A DNA stretch of 64,000 nucleotides. Source: DATAEE01 sp036258175. Its GTDB lineage: Bacteria > Acidobacteriota > Vicinamibacteria > Vicinamibacterales > 2-12-FULL-66-21. Positions 1 through 11,581 of the stretch are shown piece after piece. How positions within the stretch are numbered: the first letter of the stretch is position 1; each line of letters starts with the position of its first letter. The position numbers were made by a program, and so were the translations under genes. The stretch spans positions 21,618 through 85,617 of the forward strand of contig DATAEE010000421.1 of assembly GCA_036258175.1 (NCBI GenBank), in the 5' to 3' direction. The notes under the pieces are model-generated. The model saw nothing but the letters and a program-made list of their open reading frames with translations. It was not told where the DNA came from and searched no databases.

Positions 1-1
1 G

Positions 2-310
2 CCAGCGCAGGCGCAGTTCCGGCACGAGCATTACGCGTTTCGGACGAACCCGTACGGGCGGCGCAAAGGCGGCGGGCGCGGGACGTGGCGCGAAGATTCG
101 CCCGAGTACGGGCCGGCGTTCACCTACGAGAGCGAAGATCAGTCGGCGGAAGAACTACGGCTCGGGATGCGGGTCCGCCACGAGCAGTTCGGCGTCGGTA
201 CCGTCGTCGCGGTCGAAGCGTACAAGGACGATCAGAAGGTGACCGTGCGGTTCAACGGCGCCGGTGTCAAGAAACTGATCGCGCGCTACGCGAAGCTCAC
301 GCGGGCTTGA
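2..310 (+). CDS. uvrD: UvrD/PcrA-type DNA helicase, C-terminal end (5' truncated by window)
   Basis: Reading frame 2 is open from the window edge to TGA 308-310. The last ~50 residues read LGMRVRHEQFGVGTVVAV... and VRFNGAGVKKLIARYAKL, the small Tudor-like domain that closes UvrD/PcrA superfamily 1A helicases and, in that family, contacts RNA polymerase. The helicase motifs lie outside the window. The family unwinds 3'-5' in nucleotide excision and mismatch repair. The gene converges on the lipoprotein gene at 297-1001 and overlaps it tail-to-tail by 14 bp. UvrD versus PcrA cannot be separated from the tail alone. Confidence 0.75.
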   Translation, partial: PAQAQFRHEHYAFRTNPYGRRKGGGRGTWREDSPEYGPAFTYESEDQSAEELRLGMRVRHEQFGVGTVVAVEAYKDDQKVTVRFNGAGVKKLIARYAKLTRA

Positions 311-1001
311 TCCCCGTGATAATCCAGCGTCCGACGCGTTCTCCTTCTGGTCCCTTGAGCTCCGCCCGTTCCATCGTGACGATCAGCTTCTGCGTCGAGA
401 TCTGGTCACCTTTCCTCACCTGCGCGTCGATGGTGACCTCCTTCGTCACGAGATCACCGTCGTAGTCGTCGATGTCAATCGGACGGCGCGCGTCGTACGT
501 GCTGATCTCGGCGGTCCGTCGCTCCCGATTGAGGTGGATTCTTGCCTCGGATGTCTTCTTGGCGTGGACCGCCATGTCCTGCCGCCACTTCGCCCATGTC
601 GCCTGAACGGCCGCGTCCTTGCCGGAAACCTTCGCTTTCGTCGCTTCGGCTCTCACGACGCGGCTGATGGCTTCACTGTTCTCCTTCTGGTACGCGTTTT
701 TCTGCTTCGTGAACTCATCGTCCGCGGCTTTGGCTTCCTTGTACGCCTTCGCGTACTCGCGCAGCTTGAGCGGCGTCCGCTTTCCCTCACTGACGCCGAC
801 GATGCTGAATCGCTCGACCGCGCCGTCCTTGTCCCGATCGAAATTGACGGTCGCGAATGTACCAAGGGTGGTCGTGTCGCGAAGTCTGTTGGCGTCGAAA
901 AACTTGCTCAGGATCTGCTGCTCACCGCCCGAAGAACACGCGGAAGCCAGCAGCACGGCGATGGCGACGAATCGCATGGACCGATGCACGAGGGGATGCA
1001 T
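297..1001 (-). CDS. Lipoprotein of unknown function
   Basis: 234 aa. The N-terminus has a basic start, a hydrophobic stretch (FVAIAVLLASAC) and a lipobox with Cys22, so lipid-anchored export is predicted. The mature part starts with a short segment mentioning no known motif, then a charged helical region rich in Lys/Glu/Ala (about residues 85-165), and a beta-rich C-terminal end. I do not recognise a family. The start at 1001 is preferred because a GGGAGG ribosome site lies 6-7 nt upstream; an in-frame ATG at 977 would also keep the lipobox. It follows gyrA by 63 nt with a hairpin between them, so it may be the last gene of the gyrBA transcript or separately transcribed. Confidence 0.7.
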   Translation of the reverse strand: MHPLVHRSMRFVAIAVLLASACSSGGEQQILSKFFDANRLRDTTTLGTFATVNFDRDKDGAVERFSIVGVSEGKRTPLKLREYAKAYKEAKAADDEFTKQKNAYQKENSEAISRVVRAEATKAKVSGKDAAVQATWAKWRQDMAVHAKKTSEARIHLNRERRTAEISTYDARRPIDIDDYDGDLVTKEVTIDAQVRKGDQISTQKLIVTMERAELKGPEGERVGRWIITGIKPA

Positions 1002-1013
1002 GATCAGCCTCCC

Positions 1014-1035
1014 GGTCCGGGTTGTCCGCCGGACC
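1014..1035. repeat. Hairpin between gyrA and the lipoprotein gene
   Basis: GGTCCGG (1014-1020) and CCGGACC (1029-1035) form a perfect 7-bp stem with an 8-nt loop. No T-run follows on either strand, so it is not a canonical terminator; it could attenuate or stabilise the gyrA transcript end. Confidence 0.45.
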
Positions 1036-1064
1036 CTACGATATGGGCGCCGTTTCTTCTAACG

Positions 1065-3540
<2,476 letters not shown>

Positions 3541-3548
<8 letters not shown>

Positions 3549-6117
3549 CGAGGTTCTTTACATCGAGGGCATTGTCTTCGATGAACTTCCGGCGGGGCTC
3601 GACCTGATCGCCCATCAGCGTCGTGAACATCAGGTCCGCTTCGGTGTGGTCTTCGGCCTTGACCTGCAGCAGCGTCCGCGTCTCCGGCCGCATCGTCGTC
3701 GCCCATAGCGTCTCGGGATTCATCTCGCCGAGACCCTTGTAGCGATTGATCGCGATGCCCTTCTTGCCCGCGGCGATGAACAGCTCGACCAGATCGTCGA
3801 GTGAGTCCACTTTCACGTCGGTCTTCGCGATCGACCGTGGCTCCGCCGCGAGTTTCGTGGCCGGGTCGAGCGGAGCCCCTCCGACCGCGGTGCCGGAGGC
3901 CGCGGCGCCTTCCCCGTCGCCGTCCTCAGGGGCTTCTTCGTGCGCCGCGCCGGTGAGCGTCGTGACGATCATCGGCCCGCGGATACCGCGGACGTCCTGA
4001 TAACTCCCCAGCAGCGTCCGGAACTCGACGGTTGTCACGAAATCCAGATCGATGCGGTAGTGCCGCGGGTATCCCGCGCTGCGATCCTCGATCGCGAGCG
4101 CGAACGCCTGATGTTCTTCGTCGGACTGCACGGTGACCGTGCGCTGCGGCGTCGTCAGGGTTGCCGCCAGCGCCTCGACCGCCTGCCGGTCCGAGAAGAA
4201 GATTTTGTCGCGCGCGCCCTGCTCGAGAAGGGCGAGCACGATATCCCGTGCGGGGATCCGGCGCTCGACAATCTGCAGGTACTTGCGGAACGCCATCATC
4301 TTCTGCAGCTTCCGCTCGAGCGCGTCGCCCGTGAGCTCCGACCCGTCCGGCAGCTTGACGACGCGGGACTCGGTCGCGCGCCGCATCAGGTACGTCTCGA
4401 GATCGCGCTCGTCCTTGATGAATGTCTCGCTGCGGCCGCGCTTGGAGCGGAAGAGCGGCGGCTGGGCGATGTACACGAACCCGCCGTCCACCAGATCGCG
4501 CATCTGACGGTAGAAGAACGTCAGCAGCAGCGTCCGGATGTGAGAGCCGTCCACGTCGGCGTCGGTCATGATGATGATGCGGTGATAGCGGAGCTTCGTG
4601 ATGTCGAAGTCTTCTTTCCCAATCCCGCACCCGAGCGCCGCGATCATGGTCTTGATCTCGTCGCTCGACAGCATCTTGTCGAACCGCGCCTTCTCGACGT
4701 TGAGGATCTTGCCTTTGATCGGAAGGATCGCCTGGAAGCGGCGATCGCGGCCCTGCTTCGCGGAGCCGCCGGCCGACTCACCCTCGACGATATAGAGCTC
4801 GCTCTGCGCGGGGTCGCGTTCCTGACAATCCGCGAGCTTTCCGGGCAGCGATGAGTTGTCGAGCGCTCCCTTGCGACGGACGAGATCCCGGGCTTTCCGG
4901 GCCGCCTCACGCGCCCGCGCCGCATCAACGGTCTTGGCGATGATCCGCTTCGAGATCGACGGGTTCTGCTCGAGGAAGGCCCCGAGCTTGTCGTTGATCA
5001 CCGCTTCGACGATGCCCTTCACTTCGGTGTTGCCGAGCTTCGTCTTCGTCTGACCTTCGAACTGCGGCCGCGGGATCTTGACGCTGATGACGGCCGTCAG
5101 ACCTTCGCGGATGTCATCGCCGCCGATGCTCTCCTTCAGGTCCTTGGCCAGGTTGTTCTTCGACGCGTAGAAGTTGATCGTCCGCGTCAGCGCCGACCGG
5201 AAGCCAGAGAGGTGCGTTCCGCCCTCGACCGTGTTGATGTTGTTCGCGAAGGAATACACCGTCTCGGAGTACCCATCGTTCCACTGCAGCGCGATTTCGA
5301 CGTCGATCCCATCTTTCTCGCCCTTCATGAAGATGGGCTTCTCGTTGACCGCGGCCTTGTTCGTGTTCAGGTACTTCACGAAGGAGACGATGCCGCCTTC
5401 GTACAGAAACCTATGGCTCTTCTCCGTCCGCTCGTCGTCGAGCGTGATGGTCACGCCGCCGTTCAGGAATGCGAGCTCGCGCAGTCGTTGCGCAAGCGTG
5501 TCGAAGCTGAAGTCGATCGTCTCGAAGACTTGCGGGTCAGGCTTGAACGTGACTTTCGTACCCCGGCGCTTGGTGGTGCCGGTGACTTCGAGCTCACCAA
5601 GCGGCTTACCGCGTTCGTACGCCTGCTGGTACACCTGGCCGTCCCGCCAGATTTCCACTTCGAGTCGCTCTGAAAGCGCATTGACGACAGAGACGCCTAC
5701 ACCGTGGAGTCCGCCGGCGACCTTGTAGCTGTCGTTGTCGAACTTGCCGCCAGCATGGAGCATCGTGAGCACGACTTCGGCAGCCGACTTGCCGCTCGCG
5801 TGCCGGTCGACCGGAATCCCACGGCCGTTGTCGATAACGGTGACCGTGTTGTCGATGTGAATCGACACGTTGACCTGATCGCAGAATCCGGCCAGCGCCT
5901 CGTCGACCGAGTTGTCGACGATCTCGTAGACGAGATGGTGCAGTCCGGGCGCGCCCGTGGACCCGATGTACATGGCGGGCCGCTTCCGGACCGCCTCGAG
6001 CCCTTCGAGGACCTTGATCTTGTCGGCGCGGTACTCGTCGGCAATGGCGGCGGACGGTTCTACGGCCGTCCGCCCTGGGAGATTGGTGTCGATGTCGTCT
6101 CGTTCCGAATGGTTCAC
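3541..6117 (-). CDS. gyrB: DNA gyrase subunit B, long form
   Basis: 858 aa from a GTG at 6117-6115, five bases after the dnaN stop, with GAGG about 11 nt upstream. The frame stays open further back into dnaN but that part is low-complexity antisense-like sequence, so the GTG is chosen. The GHKL ATPase domain (YEIVDNSVDEALAG) is followed by a TOPRIM domain with EGESAGGSAKQGRDR and DADVDGSH, and it ends with YKGLGEMNPETLW. An insertion of about 150 residues lies between the TOPRIM motifs and the tail, so the length resembles the ~800-aa E. coli form and not the ~640-aa short form. recF is not present between dnaN and gyrB. Confidence 0.96.
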
Positions 6118-6122
6118 GCGCG

Positions 6123-7238
6123 CTAGATCCTCATCGGCATGATCACGTAGGTGTAGTCGTACCCCTCGGCGCCGACCGGTTTCATGACGGCCTGGCTGGT
6201 CTCGTCCTTGAATTCCAGCGCCACTGAGTCGGTTTCGACGACGTTCAGGAAGTCGAGAACGTACTGGGCGTTGAAGCAAATCTGCAGCGCCGGGCCCGAG
6301 TACTCGACGACGATGAGCTCTTTCGCCTCGCCGAACTCGGGACTGCTCGAGGCAATCTCGACCTTGTTCGTATCGAGGTGAAACTTCACCGCGCGCGACC
6401 GCTCGTTGGAGAGCAGCGCGACACGGCGGACCGCGCTGGTCAGCCGATCGCGATCGAATTCGACGTGTTTGTCATTCCCCTTCGGGATGACGCGCTCGAA
6501 GGCCGGGAACTGCCCGTCGATCATCCTCGAGATGAGAAGGCGCCCGCTGACGTCGAAAAATAGATGGTTCTCGCCGCGCTCGTACTGGATGTCCCCTTCC
6601 CCTTCGGCGACGAGCCGGCTCAGCTCCGCGAGCGTCTTCCGGGGAAGAATCACACGGACTTCCCCTTCTTCCTTCCGTCCCTTCACCTTCTCGCGCGGCA
6701 CCGTAATGAGCGCCAGGCGGTGGCCGTCGGTCGCGACGAGGCTCATGGAATCGGAACGCAGGATGAACAGGGCGCCGTTCAGGTAGTACCGCGTGTCCTC
6801 ACCGGTGATCGCGAACTGCGTCCGCGAGACCATCTGGCGCACCGTCTCGCGGGGCAGCGTTGCGCTGTAGCTGCCCGAGCTCTCGGGGAGCGTCGGGAAG
6901 TCCTCACGCGGCAGCGTCTGCATCCGGGAGTCGAAGCGGTCGGCCGCCACCTTGACGCCATTCCGGTCTTCCTCGATGCGGACGTCGGTGTCGGGCAGCG
7001 CTTTCACGATCTCGTAGAGTTTTTTCGCCGGCAGCGTCAGCGATCCGCCTTTCGAGACCGACGCCGTGCATTTGCTCCGCAACCCGACCTCGAGATCGGT
7101 CGCCAGGAGCTTGACATGATCGCCAGTCGCCTCGATGAGCACGTTCGCAAGAATCGGAATCGTGTTCTTGCGCTCGACGATGCCCTGGAACAACTGGAGC
7201 TCGCGGAGCAGATCGTTCTTGCGGACGACTAGTTCCAT
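6123..7238 (-). CDS. dnaN: DNA polymerase III beta subunit (sliding clamp)
   Basis: 371 aa, the normal length for a beta clamp with three repeated domains. It starts MELVVRKNDLLRELQLFQGI with the typical VERKNTIPILANV stretch and ends YTYVIMPMRI, the conserved C-terminal end that binds client proteins near the hydrophobic cleft. The clamp encircles DNA and tethers polymerase III and repair enzymes. It lies between dnaA and gyrB in the minus-strand origin operon; the 275-bp gap to dnaA has oriC-like sequence. The stop is 5 bp from the gyrB GTG, so the two are probably co-transcribed. Confidence 0.97.
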   Translation of the reverse strand: MELVVRKNDLLRELQLFQGIVERKNTIPILANVLIEATGDHVKLLATDLEVGLRSKCTASVSKGGSLTLPAKKLYEIVKALPDTDVRIEEDRNGVKVAADRFDSRMQTLPREDFPTLPESSGSYSATLPRETVRQMVSRTQFAITGEDTRYYLNGALFILRSDSMSLVATDGHRLALITVPREKVKGRKEEGEVRVILPRKTLAELSRLVAEGEGDIQYERGENHLFFDVSGRLLISRMIDGQFPAFERVIPKGNDKHVEFDRDRLTSAVRRVALLSNERSRAVKFHLDTNKVEIASSSPEFGEAKELIVVEYSGPALQICFNAQYVLDFLNVVETDSVALEFKDETSQAVMKPVGAEGYDYTYVIMPMRI

Positions 7239-7513
7239 GCAGTGATGACCTCGTTGCTGGGGCGCGCGGGGCGCTTTGATCTCTTCAGAAGAATGGAGAT
7301 CTTAGAGACTAGAAATTATAACAATTAAAAGGTGTTGTGGATATCTCAAAAATGGCCTGTTATTCCTTTTCTGTCAGTTATTTAGCCTGTGGGCGTTCCA
7401 GCCTGAACCGGGCGCTGTTTTTACGCTCCTTTCTGTGCTCAACCGGAGCCCCGGAAAGCTCGCACAATCCATCCTCAGCCGCATTCTGATGCGGTTGTGG
7501 AAAACCCGCTTTC
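7239..7513. other. dnaA-dnaN spacer, probable part of oriC
   Basis: 275 bp without a gene. It has an unusually AT-rich tract (7311-7330, 18 of 20 bases A/T) in a GC-rich genome, which could serve as the unwinding element. A near-consensus DnaA box is at 7336-7344 (reverse complement ATATCCACA, one mismatch) and a perfect one at 7496-7504 (reverse complement TTTTCCACA). The dnaN promoter is expected here too, but I cannot assign it. Confidence 0.6.
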
Positions 7514-8863
7514 CTACCGGAAACTCTCGACGAAGTTGTTGATCAACGTGTTGAAATCTCCGTCGCGTTGCCGCAGATCTTGGATCTTCCTGATCGAATG
7601 GATGACGGTCGAGTGATGCTTGCCGCCGAAGCTCTTTCCAATCTCCGGTAACGACGCGCTCGTCAGCATCTTGCAAAGATACATCGCAATCTGCCGCGGC
7701 ATCGCGATCGATTTCGAGTTGTTCCGTGATTTCAGGTCCACGATCTTCAGCTGATAGAAGTCCGACACGTATTTCTGAATCATGTCGATCGTGACAGCCT
7801 TCTCTTCGTGGCTGAGGATTTTCTTCAGGACCTCCTGCGCGAGCGAGACGGAGATTTCGCGGCCGGTGAGCGACGCATATGCGACGAGCCGGATGAGCGA
7901 TCCCTCGAGTTCCCGGATGTTCGACTTGATTTTCGCTGCTATGTAAATCGCGACGTCGTCCGCCAGCGGGACGGCTTCTGCTTCGGCTTTTCGTTTGAGG
8001 ATGGCGACCTTGGTTTCCAGGTCCGGAGGTTGGATGTCGGCGATCAGTCCCCATTCGAAACGGGAGCGCAGTCTTTCTTCGAGCGCCGGGATCTCGTGCG
8101 GCGGGCAATCGCTGCTCAAAACTATCTGTTTTTGCGAGTCGTACAGGGCATTGAACGTGTGGAAGAACTCGGTCTGGGTTCCCTCTTTTCCCGCCAGGAA
8201 CTGGATGTCGTCGACGAGCAGCACGTCCACGCTCCGATAGCGTTCCCGGAAGTCGAGCACGCGGTCGTAGCGCACCGCGTTGATCATCTCGTTCATGAAA
8301 CGTTCGGAGGAAATGTAGGTGAGCGTCATCCCGCGTGCATGCTGCAGCACATAGTGCCCGATCGCGTGCATCAGGTGCGTCTTGCCGAGCCCCACTCCAC
8401 CGTAAATGAACAACGGATTGTATGAGCGCGAGGGCGCCTCCGCGACCGCGCGACACGCCGCGTGCGCAAACTGGTTCGAGGGACCGACGATGAAGGCGTC
8501 GAAGAGATACCGCGGATTCAAACCTGCTTGCGTGGTAACGGCTGGCGGCGCGGTGGGCGGCGGCAGCGCGGCAGACGCCGATGGTTCAGACGGAAGACCT
8601 TCGACGAGCAGCGGATCGTCGGGCGTGACAAACGCGATCGTCGCGCCCGAGCGATCCGACTCGGACAACGCTTCGTCGATCACCGCCGCATAGTGTTTCG
8701 TGAGCCATTCGCGGAACAGCGCGTTCGGAACCCGCACCGTGATCCCGGCGCCATCGTCCTTGACGAACGACGTCGGCCGGAACCAGGTCGTGAAGCTGTG
8801 ATGATTAACCTTCCCCTCGATGCGGGAAAGGACCTGATCCCAGATGTTGCCGCCGCCTGTCAT
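7514..8863 (-). CDS. dnaA: Chromosomal replication initiator protein DnaA
   Basis: 449 aa. DnaA binds oriC boxes and, as an ATP-bound filament, melts the origin. Visible parts are the N-terminal domain I (NIWDQVLSRIEGKV), a Pro/Ala-rich linker around 90-112, the AAA+ domain with Walker A GGVGLGKTH (155-163) and LLVDDIQFL, and the helix-turn-helix domain IV signature GGKHHSTVIHSIRKI. The ATG at 8863 fits known DnaA starts; a GTG 60 bp upstream would add 20 unrelated residues and run across the DnaA boxes. It is the first gene of the minus-strand origin operon, probably autoregulated through those boxes. Confidence 0.97.
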   Translation of the reverse strand: MTGGGNIWDQVLSRIEGKVNHHSFTTWFRPTSFVKDDGAGITVRVPNALFREWLTKHYAAVIDEALSESDRSGATIAFVTPDDPLLVEGLPSEPSASAALPPPTAPPAVTTQAGLNPRYLFDAFIVGPSNQFAHAACRAVAEAPSRSYNPLFIYGGVGLGKTHLMHAIGHYVLQHARGMTLTYISSERFMNEMINAVRYDRVLDFRERYRSVDVLLVDDIQFLAGKEGTQTEFFHTFNALYDSQKQIVLSSDCPPHEIPALEERLRSRFEWGLIADIQPPDLETKVAILKRKAEAEAVPLADDVAIYIAAKIKSNIRELEGSLIRLVAYASLTGREISVSLAQEVLKKILSHEEKAVTIDMIQKYVSDFYQLKIVDLKSRNNSKSIAMPRQIAMYLCKMLTSASLPEIGKSFGGKHHSTVIHSIRKIQDLRQRDGDFNTLINNFVESFR

Positions 8864-8903
8864 TGCCGCCACTTTCGCCCCCGGCCGGGCGAAAACTCTG
8901 GGA

Positions 8904-8935
8904 TTTTCCACACCTTTTTCCACAGTTGTGGAAAT
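8904..8935. promoter_or_regulatory. DnaA-box cluster upstream of dnaA (origin/autoregulation)
   Basis: Two perfect boxes TTTTCCACA at 8904-8912 and 8916-8924, and an inverted near-match at 8927-8935. The last two form a dyad, TTTCCACA / TGTGGAAA, with a 2-nt spacer. They sit in the dnaA leader, opposite the rpmH side, a standard place for origin boxes and dnaA autorepression. Confidence 0.75.
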
Positions 8936-9019
8936 CTTGGGGGGAGCCCCTATGGGCTACGTTAGAGACTCGGAGTTTGCGTTCAAAGAGACCGGCCACT
9001 CTAGCACACGCCCGCCCGG

Positions 9020-9048
9020 CTGACAAAGGCTGGGCAATCGGATACTAT
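9020..9048 (+). promoter_or_regulatory. Sigma-70-type promoter for rpmH-rnpA
   Basis: A -35-like CTGACA (9020-9025) and a -10-like TACTAT (9043-9048) are exactly 17 bp apart, with rpmH starting 37 bp downstream. This is the best promoter match that I found in the window. Confidence 0.65.
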
Positions 9049-9085
9049 TTGGGTTTCTCTTCGGTTCCGATCGAGGTTCCATCGC

Positions 9086-9229
9086 ATGAAGCGCACGTTT
9101 CAACCCAACCGGCGGCACCGGAACCGTACGCACGGGTTCCTGGTCCGCATGAAGACCAAGAAAGGCCGCCAGGTACTCAAGCGGCGCCGGGCCAAAGGCC
9201 GGAAGCGCCTGACCGTCTCCTCGGAGTAA
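9086..9229 (+). CDS. rpmH: Large ribosomal subunit protein bL34
   Basis: 47 aa, very basic: MKRTFQPNRRHRNRTHGFLV... RMKTKKGRQVLKRRRAKGRK. This is the full bL34 pattern and length; the protein sits in the 50S subunit near the exit tunnel region. It is divergent from dnaA across the origin and is followed by rnpA after 23 nt, the universal rpmH-rnpA arrangement. A promoter with 17-bp spacing lies just upstream. The frame has an open extension upstream in another frame, but bL34 itself is short and complete. Confidence 0.96.
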   Translation: MKRTFQPNRRHRNRTHGFLVRMKTKKGRQVLKRRRAKGRKRLTVSSE

Positions 9230-9252
9230 ATCGGCTTACGCCCGTCCGACCG

Positions 9253-9600
9253 ATGTCCGAGCGCCTCAGGCCGCCTGATCGCATCCGTCGAAGGGCCGAC
9301 TACTTACGTATCCAGAAGAAAGGCGCCCGGAGCCAGGGCCGCTTCCTGACGCTCATCGCCCTTCCGAACGAGACCGGGAATCCGCGCCTCGGCGTGACTG
9401 CGTCGAGGCGGCTCGGCGGCGCGGCCCGGCGCAACCGAGCTAAACGCTTGATTCGAGAGGTTTTCAGGCGAAACAAGCCGGCGGGTGGCGTCGATCTCGT
9501 GGTGATCCCGAAGCCGGAGCTCTTTGGGGCTTCTCTCGCGGCGCTTATCGAAGACTTTCGCGCAGCTCTACGACGTCATGCCGGCACCATTCGCTCCTGA
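9253..9600 (+). CDS. rnpA: Ribonuclease P protein component
   Basis: 115 aa from ATG 9253. This small basic protein binds the RNase P RNA and helps 5'-end maturation of tRNAs. The family signature RNRAKRLIREVFR is present at about residues 62-74, and the N-terminal segment RLRPPDRIRRRADYLRIQ fits the family. An open frame runs further upstream through the rpmH region, but alignment to RnpA length supports this ATG. It overlaps the yidD start by 23 bp. Order rpmH-rnpA-yidD-yidC is conserved in bacteria. Confidence 0.94.
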   Translation: MSERLRPPDRIRRRADYLRIQKKGARSQGRFLTLIALPNETGNPRLGVTASRRLGGAARRNRAKRLIREVFRRNKPAGGVDLVVIPKPELFGASLAALIEDFRAALRRHAGTIRS

Positions 9601-9838
9601 TAACTCGGTTCCAGCGGTCGCCGCGCGGCAGCTCGTCCTTGCCGCAATACGTGGCTATCAACTCCTGTTTTCGCAACTATTTGCAGGATCGTGTCGCTTC
9701 CTGCCGAGCTGCTCTGCTTATGCCACTGAGGCGGTCGAGCGGCATGGTGTGATCAAAGGCGGATTTCTCGCCGTCAGACGGCTGGGACGCTGCCACCCCT
9801 TCTGCGCCGGCGGGCATGACCCCGTCCCCCTCGACTGA
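9578..9838 (+). CDS. yidD: Membrane protein insertion efficiency factor YidD
   Basis: 86 aa from the ATG at 9578 (an in-frame start at 9524 would add 18 residues deep inside rnpA). The family core is clear: IRGYQLLFSQLFAGSCRFLPSCSAYATEAVERHGVIKGG and RLGRCHPFCAGGHDPVP, with the conserved cysteines and an amphipathic N-terminal helix. YidD is a small membrane-associated factor that helps YidC insertion. The stop overlaps the yidC ATG as TGATG, so the pair is translationally coupled. Confidence 0.93.
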   Translation: MPAPFAPDNSVPAVAARQLVLAAIRGYQLLFSQLFAGSCRFLPSCSAYATEAVERHGVIKGGFLAVRRLGRCHPFCAGGHDPVPLD

Positions 9839-11574
9839 TGGAAAAACGGGTTCTCCTCGCCATCTTCCTGTCCTTTCTGGTGCTCGTCGCCTACCAGAGC
9901 CTGATGCCGCCACCACCGGAACCGCAGACGGCGCGGCCGTCCGGGAAACCGTCACAGGCACCTTCGACCGGCGCCAAGCCGACGTCGCCTCCGGCGCCCG
10001 TCGCACCCGCGGCCCCCTCGACTTTCGCCCAGCCGCTCGTCGCGGGCGACGCGGAACGGGACGTTGTCGTGGAAACCCCGATGGTGGCGGCGACGTTCAA
10101 CACTCGCGAGGCGGTCCTGAAGAGCTGGCGACTGAAACGCTATAACGACGGTGCCGGTCAGCCTCTGGAGCTCGTCCCCCACGATCTTCCGGCGGACGCC
10201 GAGCGCGTGTTCGCGCTCACCCTTCTCGATCAGCAGGACTCGGCGCTCGTGGCGCGGGCGATCTTTCGTCCGAGCGTGCAGGCTCTCGAGGTCACGAAAG
10301 ATCCGCAGACGATCGCCTTCGAGTACCGGGACGCCAGCGGACTCGGAGTCACGAAGTCTTTCACGTTCGATCCCGCGCAGCCGTACGTCGTGTCGTTCAC
10401 CGTGCGCGCGGAGCGATCGGGAAAATCGCTCGACCCGGTCGTGCACCTGGGCGCCATGGGGCCAGCTGGCCATTCAGGCAGCTCGACATCGTACGTCGCG
10501 CCGGCGCGCGCCATCATCGCGAAGGATGGCGACGTCGAACGAATCGGCGTCAAGGATCTCGCAAAGCCGGAAAAAGCAGTACACAACGGCGTGTTCCCGT
10601 TCGCCGGTGCAGACGAGCATTACTTCATTTCGGCGCTCATCCGCCCGGAGGAGCAGCTCCGCGTCGAGTACCGGCCCGTGACCGGCTCCACTACCGGCGA
10701 TCAGCCGGCCCGTCAGCTCGTCGCGTACAGCGCGCGCTTCGCGGCGGCACCGTCGAACAAGCGTCTGTTCCTCGGACCGAAAGACTTCGACCAGCTTCAG
10801 GCCGTAGATCCGTTCTTCGTTCGAGCGATCGACTTCGGAATGTTCCGGATCCTCGTCGTCCCGCTGCTCAACGCGCTGAAGTGGATCAACGCCTGGGCCG
10901 GCAACTACGGTCTGTCGATCATCACCCTTACGGTTCTGATCAACGCGGCAATGTTCCCGCTCCGGCACAAGAGCGTCGTCTCGATGCGGAAGATGCAGGA
11001 GATTCAGCCCGAGGTGAAGGCGATACAGGATCGCTACGCAAAGCTGAAGATGAGCGATCCCGCGCGTCAGAAGATGAACGTCGAGCTGATGAATCTGTAC
11101 CGCGAGAAGGGAGCAAACCCGGCGAGCGGATGCATCCCGATGCTGCTCACCTTCCCGGTGCTGATCGCGTTTTACTCACTGTTGTCGGTTGCCATCGAGC
11201 TCCGCGGCGCGCCGTTCGCCGGCTGGATAAGAGATTTGTCGCAGCCCGACCCGCTCTACATCACGCCGATCCTCATGGGCGTGACGATGGTGTGGCAGCA
11301 GAAGTTGACGCCGATGACCACGGCCGATCCCGTCCAGCAGAAGATGATGATGTTCATGCCGGTGATGTTCACCGTTTTCTTCCTCTGGGCGCCGAGTGGG
11401 CTCGTTCTGTACTGGTTTGTCAGTAACGTCTGGGCCATCGGCCAGCAACTGGTGACGAACCGTATCATCGGCCCGCCGCGGGTGCATGCGGTTCGCCCGG
11501 CGGCGGAGCGCCGCGTAAAACGAGTCGGCGGCAGCAAGACGGATCAGGCCGAAAGCGGAGGGCGCGCCTCGTAG
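9838..11574 (+). CDS. yidC: Membrane protein insertase YidC
   Basis: 578 aa, the Gram-negative long form. An N-terminal membrane anchor (VLLAIFLSFLVLVAYQSL) is followed by a Pro/Ala-rich linker (about 22-60), a periplasmic beta domain (about 60-330), and the C-terminal insertase core with five membrane segments (GLSIITLTVLINAAMFPL, LLTFPVLIAFYSLL, MFMPVMFTVFFLWAPSGLVLYWFVSN). The tail is basic, consistent with ribosome contact. It inserts inner-membrane proteins alone or with SecYEG. It is coupled to yidD upstream and lies 7 nt before jag. Confidence 0.96.
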   Translation: MEKRVLLAIFLSFLVLVAYQSLMPPPPEPQTARPSGKPSQAPSTGAKPTSPPAPVAPAAPSTFAQPLVAGDAERDVVVETPMVAATFNTREAVLKSWRLKRYNDGAGQPLELVPHDLPADAERVFALTLLDQQDSALVARAIFRPSVQALEVTKDPQTIAFEYRDASGLGVTKSFTFDPAQPYVVSFTVRAERSGKSLDPVVHLGAMGPAGHSGSSTSYVAPARAIIAKDGDVERIGVKDLAKPEKAVHNGVFPFAGADEHYFISALIRPEEQLRVEYRPVTGSTTGDQPARQLVAYSARFAAAPSNKRLFLGPKDFDQLQAVDPFFVRAIDFGMFRILVVPLLNALKWINAWAGNYGLSIITLTVLINAAMFPLRHKSVVSMRKMQEIQPEVKAIQDRYAKLKMSDPARQKMNVELMNLYREKGANPASGCIPMLLTFPVLIAFYSLLSVAIELRGAPFAGWIRDLSQPDPLYITPILMGVTMVWQQKLTPMTTADPVQQKMMMFMPVMFTVFFLWAPSGLVLYWFVSNVWAIGQQLVTNRIIGPPRVHAVRPAAERRVKRVGGSKTDQAESGGRAS

Positions 11575-11581
11575 GACGCCG

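Noticed and set aside
6118..6279. Upstream extension of gyrB into dnaN
   Set aside because: The extra 54 residues lie in the dnaN coding end and are not GyrB-like; the GTG at 6117 with an upstream GAGG fits the family start.
8864..8923. Upstream GTG start for dnaA
   Set aside because: It would place two DnaA boxes partly within the gene and add 20 residues not seen in DnaA; ATG 8863 starts the conserved domain I.
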